DNA of 15,588 nt from Tissierellales bacterium (GTDB lineage: Bacteria > Bacillota_A > Clostridia > Tissierellales > JASKZW01). Below, in pieces: positions 6,373 to 12,140 of this stretch; position 1 is the first letter of the stretch, and every line of letters starts with the position of its first letter. The stretch is taken from positions 1 through 15,588 of the forward strand of contig JASKZW010000157.1 in NCBI GenBank assembly GCA_030147425.1, read 5' to 3'. The notes under the pieces are model-generated. The model worked only from the letters and a program-made list of their open reading frames with translations, was not told the origin of the DNA and made no database searches. A program made the position numbers and the translations under genes.

Positions 6373-7442
6373 GATTGACTTTTACCATCAACCACAGGTG
6401 CATAACGAATATTCATTGCACCAATAATATCTCTATGCCCTTCGAATCCGCATTTACACTTGTATTTCCTATCTTGTGCTTTGTTTCTTTCGGAACACTT
6501 AGGGCATATTTGACTTGTGTATGCAGGATTAACATATTCAACTTTAATACCTTCTAATTTAGACTTGTATTCAATGAATTGAGATAAGCGATAGAATGAC
6601 CATGCGTGCAAATTCTTTTCGTTTTTACGACTTGTTCTTGTCGTCTGTCTAATATTTGCTAATCGTTCTAAGCGAATGACAGATATTTTATTCTTTATAG
6701 CAAAATTAACAATCGCACGACTTACTTTGTGGTCTTTATCTTCCATCCAACGTTGTTCTTTGTTGTTTATTTTACGGATGGCATTTAACTTTTTCTTTTC
6801 TGATAATTTTTTACGAACCGAACGGAATTTCCTTTTCTTGAATTTATTTTGTCTACCATTACCAAAGAAACGCACTTTCTCATCATCGGTCACAGCAACA
6901 GCAGGTACTTTTAGTCCTAAATCTACTCCCATGACCTTCAATCCTGTTTTTTGAGTAGTAGGAATAGTTACGGAAATTTGTGCCATCCATTTATTCGCCT
7001 TTTTTGTGATACGCAATGTACCTAATTTATGTTTAAGCAAATCGAAATTTCGGTTATTTTTATCAACTAACAAGGCACGAATAGGTGTTTTCTTTGCTTT
7101 ACCGTCAATCATGAGAGGCAAGGAGATATGAGTGAAGTCAAAAGAATAGTTTTGATTATTCCAGATGCATGTAGGTTTTTTCAGAACTGGAACTGTTTCG
7201 AATTTTGTTTTCTTCGCCTTCTTGAAAACACTTTTAGCATCTTTAATGGCTTGGTTTTTTACTGCACTTGGCAAAGATACATCAATGTTCTTGCTTGTTT
7301 TCTTAGTGCTTTTCTTTTCTTTTACCATTTCAGATACAAGGTCGTTGATTGTTGAAATATATGTTCTACTCATTTCAGTCAAAATTACAGCCTGTTCCTT
7401 AGTAGGTAGCAATTTAATTTTTACAGTGATTGTTTGCGACAT
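6366..7442 (-). CDS. tnpB: TnpB, RNA-guided nuclease of IS200/IS605
   Basis: 358 aa, within the usual 350-450 of TnpB. TnpB family proteins are RNA-guided DNA nucleases that help retain the transposon by cutting target sites. The N-terminal half is Lys-rich (nucleic-acid binding). The RuvC domain shows GVDLGLK (Asp174), IRLERL (Glu259) and GHRDIIGAMNI (Asp338). A zinc ribbon CPKC...CKC uses Cys313, Cys316, Cys329 and Cys331. All three acidic residues are kept, so catalysis looks intact rather than repurposed. The start ATG at 7442 has AAGGGGGTG 5 nt upstream, formed by the stop region of the preceding small ORF. It is the last gene of a three-gene minus-strand operon, and its 3' end runs into the probable omega RNA. 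Confidence 0.95.
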   Translation of the reverse strand: MSQTITVKIKLLPTKEQAVILTEMSRTYISTINDLVSEMVKEKKSTKKTSKNIDVSLPSAVKNQAIKDAKSVFKKAKKTKFETVPVLKKPTCIWNNQNYSFDFTHISLPLMIDGKAKKTPIRALLVDKNNRNFDLLKHKLGTLRITKKANKWMAQISVTIPTTQKTGLKVMGVDLGLKVPAVAVTDDEKVRFFGNGRQNKFKKRKFRSVRKKLSEKKKLNAIRKINNKEQRWMEDKDHKVSRAIVNFAIKNKISVIRLERLANIRQTTRTSRKNEKNLHAWSFYRLSQFIEYKSKLEGIKVEYVNPAYTSQICPKCSERNKAQDRKYKCKCGFEGHRDIIGAMNIRYAPVVDGKSQSA

Positions 7443-7446
7443 ACTT

Positions 7447-7635
7447 TCACCCCCTTTTTAACTTGCGCTCAATGATTGAAATTTCTTGTTCAGTTTTCCA
7501 TATTTCCTCTGCTAATGCTGATTTTGGTGTCCCTTGTTGAATCATTTTATATCCAAATAATAAATTATCTTGCTTTTCCAGAAGCATATCTTCTAATTGA
7601 CTCTTACTTTTCCCTTTTAAGTCTTTAAATTGCAA
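7447..7635 (-). CDS. Small IS-encoded protein between tnpA and tnpB, 62 aa
   Basis: I choose TTG at 7635 as start because AAGGGGGTG lies 8 nt upstream; an ATG at 7671 in the same frame lacks an RBS and lies inside tnpA. The product is highly charged and predicted as two helices: LKGKSKSQLEDMLLEKQDN, a short turn (QQGTPKS), then a Glu/Lys helix ending KLKRG. By eye, its length and pattern resemble bacterial ribosomal protein uL29, but this is pattern-level only. It starts 7 nt after the tnpA stop and ends 4 nt before the tnpB start, so it looks translationally coupled to both. Most IS605-type elements carry only tnpA and tnpB, so this ORF is unusual. Function unknown; a cofactor or regulator of TnpB or TnpA is possible. 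Confidence 0.7.
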   Translation of the reverse strand: MQFKDLKGKSKSQLEDMLLEKQDNLLFGYKMIQQGTPKSALAEEIWKTEQEISIIERKLKRG

Positions 7636-7642
7636 TAGATTT

Positions 7643-8041
7643 TCACCCCCTTGTTTTTTGTTGTTCAACATATCGCTTTATCGTTTGACTTGATACATTT
7701 CCAGCAGTAGAAACAAAATAAGAACGTGTCCATAAACTCTGCAAGTGTTGTAGGTGAAGAAATTCTTCACGCAACTGTTTAGATGTCACTCCTTTAATTT
7801 TTGCCATGATATTTGAAGGACTTAATGTAGGTGGTGCATTAAGAAACATATGAGTATGGTCTTTGTCGCACTCTAAAGCAATCACTTTTACCTTCATAAA
7901 CTCGCATATTTCGTACACCATTTCTTTGAATCTCTGTTCTACTTTATCATTAAGAAATATCTTTCTTCTGTATCGAGGACAAAAGACAAAATGATAATTA
8001 ATTAACGAAACGGTTGTGGTTGTTCTTCTATAATTTTCCAT
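7643..8041 (-). CDS. tnpA: TnpA, Y1 HUH transposase of IS200/IS605
   Basis: 132 aa, typical for single-domain Y1 transposases. It catalyses excision and insertion of single-stranded circular transposon DNA through a 5'-phosphotyrosine link. The HUH motif is DHTHMFL (His62, His64), and the catalytic Tyr is Tyr124 in TIKRYVEQQ. The family signature NYHFVFCPRYRRKIF is at residues 15-29 and a PSNIMAKIKG segment at 75-84. The start ATG at 8041 follows the left end. Its stop (TGA in AGGGGGTGA) lies within the Shine-Dalgarno of the next small ORF. It is the first gene of the IS operon; all key residues are present, so it is probably functional. Confidence 0.95.
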   Translation of the reverse strand: MENYRRTTTTVSLINYHFVFCPRYRRKIFLNDKVEQRFKEMVYEICEFMKVKVIALECDKDHTHMFLNAPPTLSPSNIMAKIKGVTSKQLREEFLHLQHLQSLWTRSYFVSTAGNVSSQTIKRYVEQQKTRG

Positions 8042-8164
8042 AACTTTATTGTATCAGTTTGTACCATTAACTGCAACAAAAATACGAAAGGAATTTTCGA
8101 ATACTTGAAGCACCACAAAACCTTACGGTTAAAAGTGGTTCTTCGTATTTGACCTCACTATCAT

Positions 8165-8201
8165 CCCATCCCTAAAGGGGGTGCTGTCGCACCGTAATGG
8201 G
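8165..8201. repeat. IS left-end subterminal branched hairpin
   Basis: CCCAT (8165-8169) pairs with ATGGG (8197-8201), enclosing CCC-TAAA-GGG (8170-8179) and GGTGC-TGTC-GCACC (8180-8193). The guide word CTTT (AAAG on the minus strand) is next to it at 8202-8205. A second hairpin at 8112-8136 (CCAC...AACC-TTAC-GGTT...GTGG) shares its loop and inner stem with the right end. Confidence 0.75.
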
Positions 8202-8224
8202 CTTTCTCGTTCGGAGTATCTGTA

Positions 8225-9010
8225 ATGACAATGTACATTAACATTGAACAGATTCAAAAAGACGTTACTCGTTTTTTTGATGAGTACACAGTGCAGTTAA
8301 ACGAATTAAAGGTAGAGTATGAGGAGCTTCATAATCTTATCCAAGAAAGTAAAAAGGATGGGTTTGTGCAAGAGTTTCTCGGAAAATCGTTTACAATCTC
8401 TAGCGAGGAATTGTACAAAGAACTTCTCAAAGGGTTTAACAAGTACATCCTTGCAGGAAAAGCAGAGTATCTCGAATCACTAGGCTTTAAAAATGCAAGC
8501 AAGTTGACTAAAGAAGAATTAAAGAAACAATCATCGGGAGTAGTCCACGATTTGGTTCTTCAATTCAACTCATTCTTTGCCAACGAAGTACACAATTTTT
8601 CAGAGGTACACGCTCTAGTATCACGAGTGTCGTCTTCTGATGAAGGCTACGGTTTAAACGTCAGTTTCGAGCTAGATGGAGCTGCCTTAGGAGCGATTGA
8701 TGTCTACGAAAACATCAAGAGCGATGTCAACAAAGACGTTGACTTTGAGGAAGAAGTGGTAAAGAAGTATAATTTACTTCTTACTGTTCCAAACACTTCC
8801 CTTTCAGAAGGAGATGTGGCACACGTTACTGAAACGTTTGAAAGCCTTCCTGAATACAATGAAGCTCTTACACTTGCGCAAGTAAGACTTCGTGAAGGTG
8901 TATCTTTCTTAAAAGGTGCAAAGAAGTTGAAAAGACTTTTAGACCTTTTCGAACAGGACTTCATCAAAGGTTATAATGAATACGTAGATTTCGGACTAAT
9001 GCCGAGATAA
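8225..9010 (+). CDS. Family A hypothetical protein, 261 aa, split from its promoter by the IS
   Basis: Paralogue of the 10113 and 12141 genes. Shared features are an N-terminal charged helix (ELKVEYEELHNLI), KSFTISS, LESLGF at 83-88, a beta segment (LNVSFELD) and a C-terminal helix ending DFIKGYNEY. The N-terminus reads MTMYINIEQ, so the usual NIE follows a few extra residues; ATG 8231 is the alternative start. The insertion sequence ends at 8221, four bases before the ATG, and removed the native promoter and RBS (6140-6210). The IS tip supplies GGAG at 8213-8216, 8 nt before ATG 8225, so translation may persist if a transcript reaches it. Acidic, helical, no export signal; function unknown. 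Its terminator is at 9031-9062. Confidence 0.85.
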   Translation: MTMYINIEQIQKDVTRFFDEYTVQLNELKVEYEELHNLIQESKKDGFVQEFLGKSFTISSEELYKELLKGFNKYILAGKAEYLESLGFKNASKLTKEELKKQSSGVVHDLVLQFNSFFANEVHNFSEVHALVSRVSSSDEGYGLNVSFELDGAALGAIDVYENIKSDVNKDVDFEEEVVKKYNLLLTVPNTSLSEGDVAHVTETFESLPEYNEALTLAQVRLREGVSFLKGAKKLKRLLDLFEQDFIKGYNEYVDFGLMPR

Positions 9011-9030
9011 AGTAACCATTTGTGAGAGAA

Positions 9031-9062
9031 AGAGTGTAGCGTAACCGCTGCGCTCTTTTTTT
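9031..9062 (+). terminator. Array-type terminator with repeated tail
   Basis: AGAGTGTAGCG (9031-9041), TAAC, CGCTGCGCTCT (9046-9056), T7. The 3' arm and T-run are then repeated in tandem (see 9049-9096). Confidence 0.92.
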
Positions 9063-9096
9063 ATTGCGCTCTTTTTTTATTGCGCTCTTTTTTTGT
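9049..9096 (+). repeat. Three tandem 16-bp copies of the terminator tail
   Basis: Units TGCGCTCTTTTTTTAT at 9049-9064, 9065-9080 and 9081-9096 (the last ends GT). Only the first belongs to a complete hairpin; the others look like slippage duplications that place two extra T-runs before the next promoter. Confidence 0.85.
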
Positions 9097-9098
9097 TG

Positions 9099-9127
9099 CT
9101 ATATTTCGCAACAGACGAAGTAACAAT
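9099..9127 (+). promoter_or_regulatory. Array-type promoter for the 9173 gene
   Basis: CTATAT (9099-9104), 17-bp spacer with CGCAACAG, AACAAT (9122-9127), then leader GTATGTATAAAAAAGAACAAAG. Confidence 0.65.
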
Positions 9128-9172
9128 AGGGTGTATGTATAAAAAAGAACAAAGATGAGAAGGAGAATGACA

Positions 9173-9976
9173 ATGAACATTGAGCGGTTTTTAGAAACAC
9201 CACCTAAAGAGATTTTGTACAACGAGGAAATGTTAGAGTTTGTTTTGAGTAAAACGGTGCAGCAACAAGTAGAAGATGAATGGAATGCATTGCTTCAGCT
9301 GGTAACTTCTCATATCTCAAAAGAGAAGTATACAGCTTTCTTAGAGGTTGTGAAGCGTGCAGATGATGTTTTGATGGATGAAATCGAATACTTCATCATG
9401 ATGGGTACTAACCGTTATGTTTACAGTGAATTAGAGTATAGTCACTCGATGACACATGATTTGATAGAATATAGCGATGTTTTTCTTCAGGACGACCTTC
9501 TTTCCGAAGGTGTACCTTATGAACAATTCCTACAAACTATGTTGGACATAGTGTTAAAATCAGTCATGCAATCAAATCTACATTTTTTAAGATTTGATAC
9601 AAAAACATTTCAACAAGTCTATGAATATGACGAGTTCGACTTTGGTGAAGTTTATTTACGATTGAAAGTAGAAGAAGACGGTAACAGAGCAAAGTTTGAT
9701 TGTTTCCCACCGCTCTATAAAAATTATGGTGTCGGTGATTACAAAAATAATGTATATCTTTTACGAAGGAATGTATATAGTTTCATGATGTTACTTCACG
9801 CATTAGAGATTGAATTACCTGAACACACACAACTACTCAATGTACCTTCTATTCAAAGGTCAGATGAGGTCACTTATACAGTCGAATGTGTGAGTTATAA
9901 GAATGTAGGAGTAATGTTTTTGTTTATAAGTAAGTTATCATCTTTTGTAAAAGAGTTATTCGAACGATTTGTTTAA
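9173..9976 (+). CDS. Family B hypothetical protein, 267 aa
   Basis: The frame opens at an ATG at 9155, but that codon lies upstream of AAGGAGA, so ATGAACATTGAG at 9173 is the start and gives the usual MNIE. Similarity to the 11102 protein: SHISKEKYTAFLEVV matches its AIPKEDYIDFVDAV, VPYEQFLQTML its ATYEELIRLTV, and YSFMMLLHALEIELPEHTQLLN its YGAIMFAQGAGVDTPKNIEVLE. It is more divergent than 11102 is from 13820. Mostly helical, with a beta-rich patch at about 165-185; no signal peptide. Single-gene unit with promoter 9099-9127 and terminator 9981-10015. Function unknown. Confidence 0.87.
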   Translation: MNIERFLETPPKEILYNEEMLEFVLSKTVQQQVEDEWNALLQLVTSHISKEKYTAFLEVVKRADDVLMDEIEYFIMMGTNRYVYSELEYSHSMTHDLIEYSDVFLQDDLLSEGVPYEQFLQTMLDIVLKSVMQSNLHFLRFDTKTFQQVYEYDEFDFGEVYLRLKVEEDGNRAKFDCFPPLYKNYGVGDYKNNVYLLRRNVYSFMMLLHALEIELPEHTQLLNVPSIQRSDEVTYTVECVSYKNVGVMFLFISKLSSFVKELFERFV

Positions 9977-9980
9977 CAGA

Positions 9981-10015
9981 ACATGGGAGTGTAGTAATTG
10001 CACTCTCATGTTTTT
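9981..10015 (+). terminator. Rho-independent terminator, array-related
   Basis: ACATGGGAGTG (9981-9991) pairs with CACTCTCATGT (10001-10011), 11 bp with one G-U, then T5. The GGAGTGTAG core resembles the array stem but the arms differ. Confidence 0.88.
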
Positions 10016-10037
10016 GTGTCTAAAGCGATTAAAAGTT

Positions 10038-10066
10038 ATATATTTAGTCGCAGCGGTTGTAATAAT
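10038..10066 (+). promoter_or_regulatory. Array-type promoter for the 10113 gene
   Basis: ATATAT (10038-10043), 17-bp spacer with CGCAGCGG, AATAAT (10061-10066), then GTATGTATAAAAAAGAACAAGG. Confidence 0.65.
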
Positions 10067-10112
10067 AGCGTTGTATGTATAAAAAAGAACAAGGTATAAA
10101 GGAGAATGAACA

Positions 10113-10901
10113 ATGAATATTGAAGAAGTACAACAAGCAGTTACTCATTTTTACGAGGACTATACAACAGAGGTCGCAGAGTTAAAGGAAAAGTATGCAA
10201 AATTGAACCTTCTCATCGAAGAAAACAAGGAAAGTGCGTTTGTTCAAAAGTTCTTTAAAAAATCATTCACTATCGGCAATAGCAAGTTGTTTGAAGATGT
10301 CACTTCAAACTTAACAGACGGTTACGAATCAGAAGACTTTGACTATCTTGAATCTTACGGTATTGAAGATGCAGAAGAATTAGAAGAAGACGAAGTGGAA
10401 GATATGATATATGCTACTGCAACGGATATAGTTGCAGATTTCATTTCTGATTTTTCGCATGATGTTAATTATTATTCTGATGTATATGGCTTCACACCAA
10501 CGATACAAGAACAAGGAGAAGATGTAGATTTGAACATCTTCTTTGACCTGAATGAAGGTGTTCCTGAAGTCGATTCTGTTTGTCGAGCTATCGAAGAAGA
10601 TAGTAACCGAGAGATTGATTTCAAAAAAGATGTGATAGAAAAGTATAACCTGACTTTCGATTTCCCTGAAGCACCTCTTACACAAGAGAACATGAACCAA
10701 TTCATGAACGCTTACAAGGGAGCGGATGTGATTAAAGCATCGCTTGTAACAGCAAAAGAAGAAATTCAAAAAAGAATTGATTTTTTAGAGGGAATAAAGA
10801 AATTGGATGCGTATTTAACAACGTTTGATACTGATTTTTATAATAGTTACAACGACTATGAATTAAATGGTTGGTTGATTAAAAGAAAGAGTGTAGCGTA
10901 A
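10113..10901 (+). CDS. Family A hypothetical protein, 262 aa
   Basis: The start ATGAATATTGAA follows AAAGGAGAATGAACA. Closest relative is the 12141 protein: shared LKEKYAKLNLLIEE (25-38), LESYGI (79-84), a PTIQ-containing beta region, FPEAPLTQENMNQF (about 182-195), and a C-terminal FLEGIKKLDAYL helix. Very acidic, with an Asp/Glu-rich stretch at 85-98; no export signal. The stop codon lies within the terminator: the last residues (KSVA) are encoded by the AGAGTGTAGCG stem, so an earlier stop seems to have been lost compared with the other family A genes. Own promoter at 10038-10066. Function unknown. Confidence 0.88.
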   Translation: MNIEEVQQAVTHFYEDYTTEVAELKEKYAKLNLLIEENKESAFVQKFFKKSFTIGNSKLFEDVTSNLTDGYESEDFDYLESYGIEDAEELEEDEVEDMIYATATDIVADFISDFSHDVNYYSDVYGFTPTIQEQGEDVDLNIFFDLNEGVPEVDSVCRAIEEDSNREIDFKKDVIEKYNLTFDFPEAPLTQENMNQFMNAYKGADVIKASLVTAKEEIQKRIDFLEGIKKLDAYLTTFDTDFYNSYNDYELNGWLIKRKSVA

Positions 10902-10918
10902 CCGCTGCGCTCTTTTTT
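10888..10918 (+). terminator. Array-type terminator overlapping the 3' end of the 10113 gene
   Basis: AGAGTGTAGCG (10888-10898), TAAC, CGCTGCGCTCT (10903-10913), T-run to 10918. The stop TAA of the gene is at 10899-10901, in the loop. Confidence 0.92.
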
Positions 10919-10964
10919 GTTGCGCTCATTTCAATTGCCGCTATGTATTCCCGTGCGTGTGGCT

Positions 10965-11054
10965 TATGTAGAGGTCGTTCAGATACTTCCTCATGTCCTT
11001 TCACTATCTTTCACTATCTTTCGCTATAAACGAGCGCAGCGGTCGTAATAATAG
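10965..11054 (+). repeat. Upstream direct repeat, copy 1
   Basis: About 90 bp containing ATGTAGAGGTCGTTCAGATACTTCC-like and TTTCACTATC words, ending with the promoter core. Similar copies lie at 12009-12097 and 13687-13774, with a diverged copy at 15379-15456. In this copy the TTTCACTATC word is itself doubled. Confidence 0.75.
11024..11052 (+). promoter_or_regulatory. Array-type promoter for the 11102 gene
   Basis: CTATAA (11024-11029), 17-bp spacer holding GAGCGCAGCGGT (11032-11043), AATAAT (11047-11052). The GAGCGCAGCGGT word is the exact reverse complement of ACCGCTGCGCTC in the terminator about 120 bp upstream. Confidence 0.72.
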
Positions 11055-11101
11055 CACCGTAGTTATAAAAAAGAACATAGATTATAGAAGGAGAATGACA
11101 C

Positions 11102-11905
11102 ATGAATATTGAAGACCTTACACAATTGATGAAAGTAGAATTACCGTATAATGAACGATTGGGTCAGTTTCTAAGTAATGAAGAAGTGAAACAAGTTATA
11201 GAGAAAACACTAAACAAACCTTTTCAACAATATCTACAAGCTATTCCAAAGGAAGATTACATAGACTTTGTGGATGCGGTTTGTGAGATAGAAGACGAGC
11301 AGTATGATGAGTTACAGAACGTTCTTACAACAAAATTTGAAAACGAAGTCTGTTTTTATCATGCCATCGAAGGTCAATCGCCGCTCTTAGATAAAGCTCT
11401 ATATTTCGACTTATTAGAGTTTGGAGATTCGCTAATATTCGAATTGTGTATCGGAGCGACTTATGAAGAGCTTATTCGTTTAACAGTGGAGAAACTCATC
11501 CTCTTTACAATCAGTGCTAATCAGAGGTACTTAACAGAATATGCGAATGAGTTTTCTGAAACAGAGGACATTAACCAACCACATCTACTCCCAGATGTTC
11601 GAGTAGCGAGTTATCATGAGAAAGTGCTGTTTTCTTTTACAGAAGGTTTTCAGAAGAACAACAACCTATTACTTGATAATCTGCTTTCTGACCGTAAATA
11701 TCTGTATGGTGCAATTATGTTTGCGCAAGGTGCAGGAGTAGATACACCAAAAAATATAGAAGTGTTGGAGAAACCTCACTTTAAAGAATACAGTGAGTAC
11801 AGTTTTGGACGAGTAATGTCTTTTGTGGAGGACTTCATCGCCTTCTTATCAGGCATAATCAAAGAATATCAATATAGCAATGAGTTGTTAGAGTTGTTAG
11901 AATAA
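11102..11905 (+). CDS. Family B hypothetical protein, 267 aa
   Basis: The start ATGAATATTGAA follows AAGGAGAATGACAC. It aligns along its full length with residues 1-267 of the 13820 protein: EEVKQVIEKTLNKPFQQYL at 28-46, IPKEDY at 48-53, TYEELI, ANQRYLTEY, LPDVR and the DRKYLYG segment are matched at corresponding places. Helical and acidic, with a central beta hairpin (VRVASYHEKVLFSFT); no signal peptide or membrane segment. Single-gene unit with promoter 11024-11052 and terminator 11959-11991, between two family A genes. Function unknown. Confidence 0.88.
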   Translation: MNIEDLTQLMKVELPYNERLGQFLSNEEVKQVIEKTLNKPFQQYLQAIPKEDYIDFVDAVCEIEDEQYDELQNVLTTKFENEVCFYHAIEGQSPLLDKALYFDLLEFGDSLIFELCIGATYEELIRLTVEKLILFTISANQRYLTEYANEFSETEDINQPHLLPDVRVASYHEKVLFSFTEGFQKNNNLLLDNLLSDRKYLYGAIMFAQGAGVDTPKNIEVLEKPHFKEYSEYSFGRVMSFVEDFIAFLSGIIKEYQYSNELLELLE

Positions 11906-11958
11906 GTGTATTAAGAAAACAATTATGAAATGAATGAGTGAGGAATACAGTATTAGAG

Positions 11959-11991
11959 AAGAAGTGTAGCGTACTCGTTGCACTTCTTTTT
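11959..11991 (+). terminator. Array-type terminator with compensatory changes
   Basis: GAAGTGTAGCG (11961-11971), TACT, CGTTGCACTTC (11976-11986), T-run to 11991. Relative to the common stem, both arms have changed together (AGAG to GAAG with CTCT to CTTC), so pairing is conserved although the sequence is not. Confidence 0.9.
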
Positions 11992-12008
11992 GTTGCGCTC
12001 TTTACGCT

Positions 12009-12097
12009 CATGTAGAGGTGTTTAGACATTCCCTCGTGTCTTTTCTTTATTTTTCATTACCTTTCACTATAAACGAGCGCAGCGGTTGTAATAATAG
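12009..12097 (+). repeat. Upstream direct repeat, copy 2
   Basis: Begins CATGTAGAGGTG and continues with TTTAGACATTCCCTCGTGTC and a T/C-rich run to the promoter core. Same order of words as at 10965-11054 and 13687-13774. Confidence 0.75.
12067..12095 (+). promoter_or_regulatory. Array-type promoter for the 12141 gene
   Basis: CTATAA (12067-12072), 17-bp spacer with GAGCGCAGCGGT (12075-12086), AATAAT (12090-12095). Confidence 0.72.
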
Positions 12098-12140
12098 CTA
12101 CGTAGTTATACAAAAGACCAAAGTTAAAGGAGAATGAATA

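Larger units (their letters stand above)
6211..8221 (-). mobile_element. IS200/IS605-family element, IS608-like, complete
   Basis: Both ends can be placed. Known IS608 rules are: insertion 3' of TTAC, right end finishing in TCAA, and guide words AAAG (left) and GAAT (right) next to subterminal hairpins. Read on the minus strand, TTAC (8222-8225 complement) abuts the left end. AAAG (8202-8205) abuts the hairpin foot at 8201, GAAT (6267-6270) abuts the right-end hairpin foot, and the element ends in TCAA (6211-6214). There are no terminal inverted repeats or target duplication, as expected. The cargo is tnpA, a small ORF and tnpB. Both enzymes keep their catalytic residues, so it may be active. 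Length 2,011 bp. Confidence 0.88.

Noticed and set aside
6366..7442. TnpB as a catalytically dead, repurposed regulator
   Set aside because: Asp174, Glu259, Asp338 and the four zinc cysteines are all present, and both transposon ends and tnpA are intact.
6375..7461. Several + strand ORFs opposite tnpB
   Set aside because: TnpB motifs on the minus strand are unambiguous; the + frames are its shadows.
10380..10769. 129-aa minus-strand ORF inside the 10113 gene
   Set aside because: Antisense shadow of a well-supported family A gene; no start signals.
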